DNA of 64,000 bases, from contig NZ_JAFBCM010000001.1 in NCBI RefSeq assembly GCF_016907715.1, forward strand, positions 3,534,001 through 3,598,000, given 5' to 3'. Below, one piece after another: positions 1 through 9,380 of the stretch (the stretch's first letter is position 1; every line of letters begins with the position of its first letter). A program made the position numbers and the translations under genes. Below the pieces are notes generated by a model. That model was not told the DNA's origin. It searched no databases and worked only from the letters and a program-made list of their open reading frames with translations. The DNA comes from Tenggerimyces flavus (GTDB taxonomy: Bacteria; Actinomycetota; Actinomycetes; Propionibacteriales; Actinopolymorphaceae).

Positions 1-3000
1 TGCCGTTCAGCCACGTCTGCGGGTCGAAGTCGCCGTACGGGTCGTCGGACAACGTGAGCCCGCTCGCGAGCGCGCGGGACGTCGCGGTGTCCTTGCCGCC
101 GAACGAGGCGTCGGTGTACTCCTTCTCGTTCGCGATCGACGTCAGGTCGGGGATCCGGCCCTGAGGCAGCGCGTCGTCGGCGCCGATCAGCACGATGCTG
201 CGGATGCCGGTGTACGTGCCGCGGACGTGGTCGACGACCTGGTTGATCGCGCCGACGACAGCGTTCGCCTTGGCCGGCGAGCACGGGTCGGCGTCCCAGT
301 CCGCGTACGCGCCGGAGACGTCGACGGTCGAGTCGCTCTCGACCGGGACGACGACGCCCGCGACGTCCGAACGCGCGGCGTACACGTCGAGCTTGTCCAG
401 CATGGGCTGGGTGGCCGACGCTCCGTACAGATCGCCCATCCGCTTGGCGTTCACCAAGATCAGCGTCTTTGCCGTCGCCGGGATCGGCAGCGACGGGAAC
501 GTGCCCGCGCTACCGCCGCCGACGAACGTGCGCGGCTGGCAGGGCAGCGGGTCGGGACCCGGCTGCACCGACGCGCGCAGGATGTACGGCTTGTCGTCGC
601 GCGCGCCGTTGTAGCCCGACACCTGGATCGTGAACGTGCCTTCGCGGTCGCTCTCCAGCACCGGGATCGACACCGACTCGGTGCTCGTCCCGCGCTGGAT
701 CGACGTTGTGCGCAAGGGGATTCCTAGCAGTGGCGTGTCCTGCAGGCCGTTCGGCGCCACGTTGTCGCCGTCGGTCGCCGCCTGGTTCGCGCCGTCGTCG
801 ACAGGCGTCGTACGGAGCGGCGTCGTCCGCAACGGCGTCGTCCGCAACGGTGTGCTCGGGATCGCCGCGCTCGGCCCGTACACGACCAGGTCGTAGTCGG
901 CAGGAAGGTGCGACACCGAGATCCGCAGCGTCGAACCGACCTCCGGGGCGCGCAGCGTGAACAGGTCGATGTCGTCGGCCGAGGAGATGTGCGGCGCGTA
1001 CAGCGTCTCCGGCTCGATCGCCTTCGCGCCCTTGGGGTCGGCGCCCTCGTCGTGGCTGTCGTCCACGAGCTCCGGCGCGGTCGCGCCCGACGTGGCGGCG
1101 ATGCCGGCCGACCGGTCGAGCATCGTCGCGACCGACGCGGACGCCTGGTAGCTGCCCATCGTGGACGTCGGCTCGGCCTGGAAGACCAGCGTCTCGGCGG
1201 TCTTCTCGCCCGGGTAGGCACCGCCGCAGATGCCGTCGCCGTCGATCTCCGGAGAGAACGTCAGCTTCGAGCCGTCGACCACGGGCTCCGGTATCGAGTT
1301 GTCCTGGGCGGCGGCCGAGAGGCGGAGCCCGATTACCCCACCGAGGCGCGCCGAGCCCGGCACGTACCGGAAGCCGGGCGCCAACGCGACGGCGATCTCC
1401 AGCCCGCTGACCTCGTCGCACTTGATGGAGAAGTCCGTCGTGTACTCGACCAGGTCGTCCTTGCGGATCAATGCGTTGTCGAGGATCGTCTCGATCGGCC
1501 CGTCCTCGTACGCGACCTCGGTGCCGACGACGAGACCGGCCAGCAGGTCGCCGAGCCCGAGCTGGGTCAGGCCTCCGGCCGGCAGCAGCGCGAGCAGGGT
1601 CGCGACGGTGGCGTCCGGCTTGATCGCGTTCGCCGCTTGGGCATCGGCGAGAGTGGGGCAGGAAGCCGGCGCACACGTGACGAGCGACGGAACGGCACTG
1701 GTCGCCAGCGCACCGATCGGCGTCTGCTCGAGTGCGATGTCGGCCAGGAGTATGTTCCCGAGCGGCGCGTCCGTGCCGGCCAGGTCGACGTCGACGAGGT
1801 CGATCTGCTGGTCGTAGTAGGCGGACAGGTCGTCGCCGGCGAGCTCGAGGTTGAGCAGTGAGGTCGTCGTGGGGTCGACCCCGTTGCCGCAGTTGCTCGG
1901 CTGGCTCGCGAGGTATGCGCACCAGTCGCCGCCTGGCGGGTCGGGCAGCCTGTCGAGGGCGACACCGGCGAGCAGCAACGCGGACAGCGAGGTGGTCCGC
2001 AGTGGGCTCTGGGACAGGTCGATGTCCGCGAGCGTGAGGGCCTGGACGGCGGCCGGAACGGGGGTGAGCGCGAAGACCTGCGCGAGCGTGACGGTCTGGA
2101 GCGGAACGTTCTCGTAGATCGTTCCCTGCAGAACCTCCTGCCAGGTCGTCGTCCGGAGCGGGATCGCCGACAGGTTGACCGGAGCGAGCTCGGTCGTCCG
2201 CAGGGGAGTGGTGCGCAGCGGGGTGGTCCGCAGGGGAGTTGTGCGCAGCGGGGTGGTCCGCAGAGGCGTGGTGCGCAGCGGGCTGGCCTGGAGCTGGCTG
2301 GTGTCCTGGAGTGCCGAGGCGGGGAGGTTGGCCGTCGGCGTCTGCTCATGCCCGGCGGCGCTCGCGGCCGGGGCGACGGTCAGCGTCACGCTCGAGGCGG
2401 ACGTCGGCTTGCTCAACGGCTCGATCCGGCCGACCTTGCCGGGGCCGCGTTCGGCGAACCACAGGTCCTTGGCCGCGCCGAGGGCGATGCCGTACGGCTG
2501 GGCGTTCGAGGAAGGAACGGCGTAGCGCTGGAACGAGCCGCTCGCCGCGACCCGGAGGATCGCGTTGCCCTTGCCCGCGGTGAACCACATACCGCCGTCC
2601 GGCCCGGCGGTGACCAGCCGCGGCTCGGTCGACGAAGACGATCCGGACTTCCCGCTCACCGAGTACTCGGTGACGACCGGCCGTTCGCCGGTGGTGATCG
2701 TGCCGACCTTGTCCTTGTTGGTCTCGCTGAACCACAGCCGGTTGCCGTCGAGTGAGGAGGCGATGCCGGTGAGGCCCGCGTTGGACGTGGGCACCCGCGT
2801 CTCTTGCAGCTTGCCGCCGACGAAGCGCCCGATCGCGTTGCGGCCTTGCAGGGTGAACCAGATGCGGCCGTCCGGGCCGAGCGCGAGCTCCTGCGGCCTG
2901 CCGTTCTCGCCGACCGAGTACTCGGTGAACCGTACGTCCGGGCCGCCGTAGCCGCCGCCATTGCCCTGCCCGCCCTTGGCGATCGTCTCGCCCGGCGGGT

Positions 3001-3484
3001 CGATGTCGACGCGACCGATCTTGTTCTTGTCCGGAACCGTGTACCAGAGATAGCGGTCGTTCTCGCGGGCGAGGCCGAGCGGCGATCCGTAGCTGGACGG
3101 GATCTCGTAGGTGTTGACCTTCCCGGCCGTGGTGATCCGGCCGATGCTGCCGCTGTCGTTGAGCGTGAACCACAACGCGCCGTCGCCGCCGGCCACGATG
3201 CGGGATGGCGCCTTGGCGCCGTACGGCAGCTTGAACTTCGTCACCCTGCCGTCGGGGGCGACGCGGTCGATCCGGTCGCCCTCGCGTTGTGCCACCCAGA
3301 GGTTGCCGTCCGGGCCGTACGCCACGCCCTCGGGTTTGTCCCCGCTGTTCCCCACCGGGTACTCGACGACGTCGCCAGGCGCGGCCTGGGACGTCATCGG
3401 GAAGCCGACCACCGCGACGACCGCGGAAACCACGGCGACAAGGGCGATCGGCATCCGGACCTGGTTCCGGATCAGGGTCATCAT
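1..3484 (-). CDS. Large secreted protein: Vgb-like propeller, PLRTT repeats, C25-like region (3' end missing)
   Basis: The frame is open from ATG 3484 to the window edge (1161 codons, no stop), so the C-terminus is missing. A GGGGGA ribosome site lies just upstream. The N-terminus (MMTLIRNQVRMPIALVAVVS) looks like a signal peptide or anchor. Residues about 45-370 hold about seven repeats of the type GPDGxLWFT...IGRI, the pattern of the seven-bladed virginiamycin B lyase/NHL propeller. A Leu-rich pentapeptide-like stretch follows with PLRTT units (six in tandem near 2195-2285, three near 800-850, three singles). Further on is a PPC-like beta domain. The last about 160 residues (VLIGADDALPQGRIPD, LSDDPYGDFDP) resemble gingipain-type C25 peptidase regions, but the catalytic His/Cys are not identifiable here. 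Probably an extracellular or surface protein. The domain calls are by eye, and the C25 call is the weakest. Confidence 0.8.
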   Translation of the reverse strand, partial: MMTLIRNQVRMPIALVAVVSAVVAVVGFPMTSQAAPGDVVEYPVGNSGDKPEGVAYGPDGNLWVAQREGDRIDRVAPDGRVTKFKLPYGAKAPSRIVAGGDGALWFTLNDSGSIGRITTAGKVNTYEIPSSYGSPLGLARENDRYLWYTVPDKNKIGRVDIDPPGETIAKGGQGNGGGYGGPDVRFTEYSVGENGRPQELALGPDGRIWFTLQGRNAIGRFVGGKLQETRVPTSNAGLTGIASSLDGNRLWFSETNKDKVGTITTGERPVVTEYSVSGKSGSSSSTEPRLVTAGPDGGMWFTAGKGNAILRVAASGSFQRYAVPSSNAQPYGIALGAAKDLWFAERGPGKVGRIEPLSKPTSASSVTLTVAPAASAAGHEQTPTANLPASALQDTSQLQASPLRTTPLRTTPLRTTPLRTTPLRTTPLRTTELAPVNLSAIPLRTTTWQEVLQGTIYENVPLQTVTLAQVFALTPVPAAVQALTLADIDLSQSPLRTTSLSALLLAGVALDRLPDPPGGDWCAYLASQPSNCGNGVDPTTTSLLNLELAGDDLSAYYDQQIDLVDVDLAGTDAPLGNILLADIALEQTPIGALATSAVPSLVTCAPASCPTLADAQAANAIKPDATVATLLALLPAGGLTQLGLGDLLAGLVVGTEVAYEDGPIETILDNALIRKDDLVEYTTDFSIKCDEVSGLEIAVALAPGFRYVPGSARLGGVIGLRLSAAAQDNSIPEPVVDGSKLTFSPEIDGDGICGGAYPGEKTAETLVFQAEPTSTMGSYQASASVATMLDRSAGIAATSGATAPELVDDSHDEGADPKGAKAIEPETLYAPHISSADDIDLFTLRAPEVGSTLRISVSHLPADYDLVVYGPSAAIPSTPLRTTPLRTTPLRTTPVDDGANQAATDGDNVAPNGLQDTPLLGIPLRTTSIQRGTSTESVSIPVLESDREGTFTIQVSGYNGARDDKPYILRASVQPGPDPLPCQPRTFVGGGSAGTFPSLPIPATAKTLILVNAKRMGDLYGASATQPMLDKLDVYAARSDVAGVVVPVESDSTVDVSGAYADWDADPCSPAKANAVVGAINQVVDHVRGTYTGIRSIVLIGADDALPQGRIPDLTSIANEKEYTDASFGGKDTATSRALASGLTLSDDPYGDFDPQTWLNG

Positions 3485-3690
3485 GTTCCCCCAAAGTGGC
3501 GCAAACGGGCATTCCCCCAGAACGCAGGGACCATGACACCACGGGATGCCGTGATCCGACTCGCTTATGGTGTGATTTTGTCGACCGGTCTCACGCCTGG
3601 TCGGAGCATTGCGCACTTATGGGAGAGACTTGCGCGCAGGGGAGTGAACAGAGCGGGCCGGATCCGCGACCAGAGGGAACAAGTGAGGCG

Positions 3691-6600
3691 ATGAGGTACG
3701 TCGCGCGGCGCCACGCACAGTGGCTGGCCGACGACCCGGGGGGCGCGGCCTGGACGGCCGCCGAAGGCACGTTGGTGTTTGCCGACGTCTCTGGATTCAC
3801 GTCGTTGTCCGAACGGCTCGCGCGGCGCGGCCGTGCCGGCGCGGAGGAGCTCACCGATCTGGTCAACCAGGTCGTGGGCGGCATCCTCGGCTGTGCCACG
3901 CCGCTCGGCGGCGACCTGCTCAAGTACGGCGGAGACGCACTGCTGTTGATGTTCGAGGGTCCGGACCACGAGGCTCGGGGAGTGGCTGCCGCCGCGGCGA
4001 TGCAGGCGGAGCTGCGGCGGTTCCGGGACTTCCGTTCGGAGTCGGGGCGCGTCACGTTGAAGATGTCGATCGGCGTCGAAGCGGGCCGGATCGACTTGTT
4101 TATCGGGGGAAACGCCCACCGAGAGCTGCTCGTGGCCGGCCGGACGGCCAGCCGCGTGGTCGATCTGGAGGGCCTCACCCGCGCGGGACAGATCGTGGTC
4201 GGGCCGTTGGCGGCGAAGGTGCTTCCGTCCCGTCATCGCGGTGCCGCGGTCGGTCCGGACGGTGCGGTGCTGGTCCGTTCGACGCCCACGGCGACGGCGG
4301 CCGGATCGCTCGAGCCCGTCCCGCCGACGCAGGACGAGCGCGGCATCCCGTTGGCGCTCCGGCCGCACCTCGGCCGCGTCGACGGCGAGCATCGGCAGGC
4401 CGCGGTCGCGTTCGTCCAGGTCCGCGGGCTCGACGGCCTGGTCGAACGGGACGGGACGAAGGCCGCCGCCGAGGCGCTGCACGAGATCGTCCTCGCGGTC
4501 CAGGCCGCGTGCACTGACCACGGCGTGACGTTCCTCGGCACCGACGTCGACATCGACGCGGCGAAGTTCATCCTCGTCACCGGCGCCCCGACCACGGTCG
4601 CCGATGACGAGGACCGGTTGGTCTCGGCCTGCCGCGCGATCCTCGAGGCGGAGCTGCCGCTGCCGGTACGGATCGGCGCCCACCGCGGCCGGGTCTTCGC
4701 GGTCGAGGTCGGCGACGCCGAACGCCGCGTCTATACGGTGCTGGGCGACGCCGTGAACGTCGCCGCCCGGGTGATGACCGCGGCTCCCGTCGGCCGGCTC
4801 CTCGCCACGTCGGCCTGCCTGGACCGGGTGGTGGCGTCGTACGCCCGCGAACCGGTCGAGCCTTTCGCGGTGAAGGGAAAGAGCGAACCGATCCAGGCCG
4901 CGTTGGTCGGTCCGATCGAACGCGCCGCCGAGTCGGTGCTCGCTCCGACCGACGGGCCGCTGATCGGCCGGCAGGAGGAGCTGCGGCTGCTGCTCGACGC
5001 CGTCGACGGCGCGCGGGCCGGGGAACGGCGGGTGGTGGAGATCCTCGGCGAGCCGGGCATCGGGAAGTCCCGGCTGCTCGCCGAGGTCTGCGCGCAGGTG
5101 GGCGATTTGCCGCTGGTCGTCGTGCAGGCCCGGCAGTACGCGTCGAACGAGCCGTACCGCGCCGTCCGCGACCCGCTGCGCTCGCTACTCGGGCTGCGGG
5201 TGACGGAGCCGGAGGACGAGGTCGCCGAGGCACTCGCCGCGAAGGTCCGCGAGTTCGTGCCGGACCTCGAACCGTTGCTGCCGCTGATCGGCGTTCCGTT
5301 CGGGGTGCATCTGCCGGACACCGAGGCGACAGCTGGGCTCGCGCCGGACTACCGGCGGTCCCAGCTGAGCGCGGCGACGTTCCGTCTGCTCGGGCGGCTG
5401 CTTCCGACGCCCGGCGTGCTGGTGGTCGAGGACGCGTACTGGCTGGACGACGGATCGGGGCAGCTGCTCTCCACCCTGATCGGCGCCATGCGCGGCAATC
5501 ACCACTGGGCGGTGTTCGTCGCCCGGCGCGGTGAGGGCAAGACGCTCGATCTGTCGGACGTGCCCGATCTCGTCCGGTTGGATCTCCAGCCGCTGCCAGC
5601 GAAGCACGCGCTCGCCTTGGCCAAGGCCGGTGGCTTCTCGGCCGCGGACGCGGAGGCGCTGGTCGAACGCAGCGGCGGAAACCCGCTGTTCCTCCGCGAG
5701 CTCGCCGCGGCGGCCGAACGGGGCACCGCGGTCGACGAGCTGCCGGACAACGTCGAGGCGGTGATCGCCGCGCACCTCGACACGCTCGACGTTCGCGCGC
5801 GAGATCTGGTCCGGGTGGCGGCGGTGCTCGGGTCGCACTTCCCGACCGACCTGCTGTTGAAGCTGGACGGGGACAGCCGCGAGGTCGCGCTGTCCGCGCT
5901 GCGCCGGCTGCGCGGGATCGTCGATCCGGACGGCGCGGACCGGTGCCGATTCGCGCACGCGATGCTGCGCGAGGGCGCGTACAACGGGCTGTCGTTCCGG
6001 CGCCGGCGCCAGTTGCATGGTCGCGCGGGCGACCTCATCAAGGCGTACGACGACGACACGGTCGAGCGCCGGGCCGCCGCGCTGTCGCTGCACTACCACG
6101 CGGCGGCACGGCATCAGGACAGCTGGCACTGGTCTCTGGTCGCGGGCGAGCAGGCGCAACGAGACGCCGCGCCCGTCGAAGCGGTGGCGCTGTTCAGCCG
6201 GGCGCTCGACTCGGCTCGCCCCGCCGAGGTCGGCACGCACGAGGTAGCGGCGCTGACTGAGCAACTCGGTGACGTTGCCGAGCTGGGCGGGCTGTTCCAG
6301 CAGGCCCAGGACGCCTACCGCCGAGCCCGTCGGCTGCGGTCAGGGGACCACGTCGCGGCGGGCGACTTGCTGCGCAAGCAGGGCCACGTCGCCGAGCGTG
6401 AGGGCCGGTACTCGTTCGCGCTCCGCCTGTATGGACGTGGGTTCCACGCGCTCGAGCAGGCAGGGGCGTCGACGGAGGTGGACCGCGTCAAGGCGGAGTT
6501 GACACTTGCGTACGGTGCGACCCGGCTCCGGCAGGGCCGGTACTCCGACGCCGTGCGCGTGCTCGAGGAGGCGGTCCGTCAGGCCGGGGCTCAGTCCGAC

Positions 6601-7446
6601 CGCGCGGCCTTGGCGCACGGGTACTACCTGCTCGACTGGGCACGGACCGACCTGGGCGCGCCCGATCCCTCCTTGCGGACGATGGCGCTGCCGATCTATG
6701 AGGAGCTGGGGGACTGGCTCGGGCAGGGGAACGTTCTCAACAACCTCGGTGTCGACGCGTACTACGAGGGGGAGTGGAGACAGGCGACCGACTACTACCG
6801 GCGGAGTCGTGAGGCGTTCGAACGCGTCGGGCACGCGGTGCTCGCGGCGACGGCGACCAACAACATCGGCGAGATCCTGTCCGACCAAGGGCAGCTGGAG
6901 AAGTCGCGGGCGGAGTTCCGGGAGGCACTTGGCACCTGGCAGCTCGCCGGCTACACGATCGGCGTGGGGATCGCGACGTCGAACCTCGGGCGTGCGGCGG
7001 CCCGTTCTGGTGACCTGGACGAGGCGGCGGCGCTGTTGGCCCGGGCGCGGTCGGACCTCGCGGAGATCGGCGCGGACTCCCTGGTGATCGACGCGGAGGG
7101 CCGGGAGGCCGAGCGGTTGCTGTTCGTACCCGATCCGGACTCGGCGCTCTCCGTGGCGTCGGCGGCTCGGGCGCGGGCGGACCAGCCGGTGCAGCGGGCG
7201 TTCCTGGACCGGACGATCGGCTGGGCGCTGGCGCAGCAGGGGCTGGTGTCCGAGGCGGTGGCGAAGCTGGAGGAGAGCCTTGCCGCGGCGGTGGCCTCGG
7301 GGACGCGGTACGAGGAGGCGCTGACCCGGTTGGCGCTCGCGCGCATCACCTCTGCCGACGATGCCGCTGCCTCGTCGATCCTCGCTGCTCTCGGCGTCGT
7401 CGCGGTGCCTTCGCCGCCGCTGCCCTCTCTGCCCTCACTGCCCTAG
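3691..7446 (+). CDS. Double class III cyclase-like/AAA ATPase/TPR regulator
   Basis: A 1251-residue protein. ATG 3691 was chosen because it lies about 30 residues before the first cyclase motif; an in-frame ATG at 3619 is possible. Cyclase-like domain 1 (about 25-200) has both metal Asp positions (FADVSGF D32, GGDALLLMF D82) but no N-x3-R motif. Domain 2 (about 235-400) has Q243 in place of the first metal Asp and keeps N356-x3-R360. The two halves could therefore form one composite site. Next comes a STAND/AAA NTPase with Walker A GEPGIGKS near residue 455, then TPR-like helices to the C-terminus. Proteins of this layout are cytosolic signalling or transcription-linked ATPases. There is no DNA-binding domain at the end. 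It stands alone, diverging from the giant secreted protein and converging on the NTF2-like pair. Confidence 0.9.
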   Translation: MRYVARRHAQWLADDPGGAAWTAAEGTLVFADVSGFTSLSERLARRGRAGAEELTDLVNQVVGGILGCATPLGGDLLKYGGDALLLMFEGPDHEARGVAAAAAMQAELRRFRDFRSESGRVTLKMSIGVEAGRIDLFIGGNAHRELLVAGRTASRVVDLEGLTRAGQIVVGPLAAKVLPSRHRGAAVGPDGAVLVRSTPTATAAGSLEPVPPTQDERGIPLALRPHLGRVDGEHRQAAVAFVQVRGLDGLVERDGTKAAAEALHEIVLAVQAACTDHGVTFLGTDVDIDAAKFILVTGAPTTVADDEDRLVSACRAILEAELPLPVRIGAHRGRVFAVEVGDAERRVYTVLGDAVNVAARVMTAAPVGRLLATSACLDRVVASYAREPVEPFAVKGKSEPIQAALVGPIERAAESVLAPTDGPLIGRQEELRLLLDAVDGARAGERRVVEILGEPGIGKSRLLAEVCAQVGDLPLVVVQARQYASNEPYRAVRDPLRSLLGLRVTEPEDEVAEALAAKVREFVPDLEPLLPLIGVPFGVHLPDTEATAGLAPDYRRSQLSAATFRLLGRLLPTPGVLVVEDAYWLDDGSGQLLSTLIGAMRGNHHWAVFVARRGEGKTLDLSDVPDLVRLDLQPLPAKHALALAKAGGFSAADAEALVERSGGNPLFLRELAAAAERGTAVDELPDNVEAVIAAHLDTLDVRARDLVRVAAVLGSHFPTDLLLKLDGDSREVALSALRRLRGIVDPDGADRCRFAHAMLREGAYNGLSFRRRRQLHGRAGDLIKAYDDDTVERRAAALSLHYHAAARHQDSWHWSLVAGEQAQRDAAPVEAVALFSRALDSARPAEVGTHEVAALTEQLGDVAELGGLFQQAQDAYRRARRLRSGDHVAAGDLLRKQGHVAEREGRYSFALRLYGRGFHALEQAGASTEVDRVKAELTLAYGATRLRQGRYSDAVRVLEEAVRQAGAQSDRAALAHGYYLLDWARTDLGAPDPSLRTMALPIYEELGDWLGQGNVLNNLGVDAYYEGEWRQATDYYRRSREAFERVGHAVLAATATNNIGEILSDQGQLEKSRAEFREALGTWQLAGYTIGVGIATSNLGRAAARSGDLDEAAALLARARSDLAEIGADSLVIDAEGREAERLLFVPDPDSALSVASAARARADQPVQRAFLDRTIGWALAQQGLVSEAVAKLEESLAAAVASGTRYEEALTRLALARITSADDAAASSILAALGVVAVPSPPLPSLPSLP

Positions 7447-7847
7447 GAGGGGAGGGCGGCGGCGAGGTAGTGGTCCTGGGCGGCCGGGTCGCTCGCGATG
7501 CCCCAGTACTCGACGACCTTGCCGTCTCGTACGGTCATCACCTCGGCGCGGAGGATGTCCAGTTTGCGCCCGGCGTGCTCGCCCCGTACCCGAAGGAAGA
7601 CGATCGCGCGGTCGTCGTTCACGAGGACCTCCTGCGGTGTGACCCACAGGCCCGGGATCTGCAGCTGGCGGCGGAACATGGCCAGGCCCTCGTCGCCCTC
7701 GAGGTCGCCGGAGAGCGCGTTGTCGCCACCGAAGTGCCAGCGGGTCTGCTTGGTGAACACGTGCGCCACCTCGTCGGTCGCGCCGGCGGCGATGCGTCCG
7801 ATCGCGGTCCGCAGCCGCTGGGCGTTCGGGTGCTCCGCACCGTTCAT
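7443..7847 (-). CDS. NTF2-like/SnoaL-type protein
   Basis: A protein of 134 residues, the normal size for a single cone-shaped NTF2-like domain. Typical features are an early conserved W-HFGGDNALSG segment and the C-terminal pattern KVVEYWGI. It is similar to the neighbour just upstream (GGxNALSGD versus GGQHALSGDYHG) and overlaps it by ATGA, so the two are tandem duplicates in one transcript. Its stop codon shares bases with the stop of the convergent cyclase gene. NTF2-like proteins can be small enzymes (ketosteroid isomerase or SnoaL cyclase types) or ligand carriers; nothing here fixes the substrate. Confidence 0.85.
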   Translation of the reverse strand: MNGAEHPNAQRLRTAIGRIAAGATDEVAHVFTKQTRWHFGGDNALSGDLEGDEGLAMFRRQLQIPGLWVTPQEVLVNDDRAIVFLRVRGEHAGRKLDILRAEVMTVRDGKVVEYWGIASDPAAQDHYLAAALPS

Positions 7848-8248
7848 ACCGGTTGCCCCCAGAACTCGTCGACCGCGCGCTGGTCGTTGGCGAGGCCGAA
7901 CCGCCTGGTCCAGCGCCCCTGGTCGTCGAACTGGATCGCGAGCGCGATCGTGACGTCGAGCGCGCGGCCGAGCCGGGTGCCGAACACCCGGTAGATCACG
8001 GCGCTGTAGCGATCGCTGGCGAGAACGTCCTCGATCGTCATGCTCAACGTTCCGTTGGCGAGGCGCTGGGCCTCGCGGAGATGTTCGATGACGTTCTCCC
8101 GTCCGTGGTAGTCGCCGCTGAGCGCGTGCTGACCGCCGACGTTCCAGACGATGTCGTCTGCGAACCGCGTCGACATCGCCTCGAAGTCGCCCCGTCCGTA
8201 GGCGACGAAGGCCGCACGGACGTTGATCGCATGGGGGTGTTCCCGCAC
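7844..8248 (-). CDS. NTF2-like/SnoaL-type protein, first of a tandem pair
   Basis: A protein of 134 residues starting MREHPHAINVRAAFVAYGRGD and ending in a WGQPV tail. FADDIVWNVGG and the LSGDYHG turn are typical of SnoaL-like proteins, where an early Asp/His/Trp cluster lines the pocket. It is translationally coupled to the downstream paralogue by a four-base ATGA overlap, consistent with a heterodimer or a recent duplication. The upstream region is shared with the divergent small gene at 8335 and holds the GGTTACAC/GTGTAACC motif. Function and ligand are unknown. Confidence 0.85.
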   Translation of the reverse strand: MREHPHAINVRAAFVAYGRGDFEAMSTRFADDIVWNVGGQHALSGDYHGRENVIEHLREAQRLANGTLSMTIEDVLASDRYSAVIYRVFGTRLGRALDVTIALAIQFDDQGRWTRRFGLANDQRAVDEFWGQPV

Positions 8249-8275
8249 GCTAAGGGGGTCGCGTACGGATCGGTT

Positions 8276-8313
8276 CGGTTACACGAGGCCGTCCACGACC
8301 TGCGGTGTAACCG
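8276..8313. promoter_or_regulatory. Inverted motif CGGTTACAC ... GTGTAACCG
   Basis: Two perfect 9-base inverted arms, CGGTTACAC at 8276-8284 and GTGTAACCG at 8305-8313, are separated by 20 bases. They lie between the NTF2-like pair (minus) and the small gene at 8335 (plus). The same core, GGTTACA/TGTAACC, lies upstream of the paralogous small gene that begins near 11875. This looks like a regulator binding site shared by the two paralogues. Which protein binds is not known. Confidence 0.55.
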
Positions 8314-8334
8314 ATTGCCGGGCCGTACGTCTAG

Positions 8335-8580
8335 GTGCATATCGACGCATTAGCTGCTGACCGCCTGGTCCAGAAGCTCCGCGAGTTCTCCCGTAGCGGC
8401 CTGGACGAAGACGAACGCGCCCTCTTCGCGGTCCTCCTGGCGCCTGGGATCGCCCAGGCTTATGCGCGAGACGACGTGTCGGGGTACTCGGTGACGGAGT
8501 GGGATCCCCGGACGTTCCCCGAGTCGTTGGCGACCGCGTTGCGCGACTCGGGCGTGATGGTCGTCGGCCTCGACGACTGA
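8335..8580 (+). CDS. Small uncharacterised protein, paralogue A
   Basis: An 81-residue protein with a GTG start and no ribosome site; the sequence CTAGGTGCAT at the start suggests a leaderless transcript. It aligns along its length with the protein encoded at 11660-11875: both contain LDEDERALFAVLLAPG, then QAY-DDVSGY-TEW, then PESLA-ALRD-GV-VVGLD at the C-terminus. It is acidic, without Cys, signal peptide or membrane segment. I do not recognise the family. The two copies flank the GAF-protease-sigma unit and share an upstream inverted motif, so a regulatory or substrate role linked to that unit is possible but unproven. Confidence 0.75.
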   Translation: MHIDALAADRLVQKLREFSRSGLDEDERALFAVLLAPGIAQAYARDDVSGYSVTEWDPRTFPESLATALRDSGVMVVGLDD

Positions 8581-8594
8581 CTACGCCGCTTGCC

Positions 8595-9173
8595 CTATCC
8601 GGAGACGGTGCGGCGCATCACGCAGTTTCCGATGCCCTTGCTCCGGACGAACTCGAAACCGGCGCGCTCGAACAGAGCCCGGCTGCCGTTGTAGAGGACC
8701 GACTTCCGCTTGCCGGCGTTGTCGTGCGGATAGCCCTCGACGACGCCGCCGCCCGCCGCCGCGATCAGGTCGAGGGCGCCCTGCAGCACGACCGCCGAGA
8801 GGCCGCTGCGGCGGTGGCGCTTGTCGACGAAGATGCAGGTGATCCGGTAGTCAGGCAGGAGGTCGAGCTCGGCGTCGTACTGCTTGCGGTGGTAGATGTT
8901 CGGGAGCTCGGCCGGGCTTCCGTACTCGCACCACGCGACCGTCTCGTCCCCGTCGTACGCGAGCGCCGCATGTGCCCGTCCCTCCTCGACCAGGCGTCGT
9001 TTGAGGGACCGGTTGGCGTCGTAGGTGCGTTCCTTCTCGTCGTTCATCGTGTGGAAGTAGGTGCACCAACAGCCGCCGAACACCCCGTTGTGCCGCTCCA
9101 CCATCGCGGCGAACCCGTCCCAGGTGTCCGCGTCGAGTGGCCTGACGACGTACGTGCTCAGCTGCTGCTCCAT
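8595..9173 (-). CDS. GNAT-family N-acetyltransferase
   Basis: A 192-residue protein starting MEQQLSTYVVRPLD. An N-terminal WDGFAAMVERHNGVFGGCWC block and a central acetyl-CoA loop (VDKRHRRSGLSAVVLQGAL, about 125-145) match GNAT proteins; the RxxG core is HRRSG. The C-terminus (LFERAGFEFVRSKGIGNCVMRR) is the usual last strand of this group. Actinobacteria often carry such proteins annotated only as GNAT; the acceptor is unknown. A longer open frame continues upstream but overlaps the region before the GAF gene and has no coding character, so the internal ATG at 9173 was chosen. Confidence 0.88.
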   Translation of the reverse strand: MEQQLSTYVVRPLDADTWDGFAAMVERHNGVFGGCWCTYFHTMNDEKERTYDANRSLKRRLVEEGRAHAALAYDGDETVAWCEYGSPAELPNIYHRKQYDAELDLLPDYRITCIFVDKRHRRSGLSAVVLQGALDLIAAAGGGVVEGYPHDNAGKRKSVLYNGSRALFERAGFEFVRSKGIGNCVMRRTVSG

Positions 9174-9380
9174 GGGCTCAGCATCGCAGCCAATCCGGAC
9201 GTTCCGCGTCCGAAATGACTGCCGACGCGGCCAGAGATCCGGGGGACCAGTTTCTCCGTCGTGACCAGGTCGGCTGCCAAAGACTTGCCCCGTAATGCGA
9301 CCGTCGGATGTCAGCATCCGGTGTAATACCCGGAGAGGCTTCCCGCGGGTGGCGGGGGTCGTTCGAGGAGGGGCGAAGTC

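Noticed and set aside
2195-2285. The 15-base repeats near 2200 as a CRISPR or non-coding array
   Set aside because: They are codons of the PLRTT repeats in the long minus-strand frame, without spacers.
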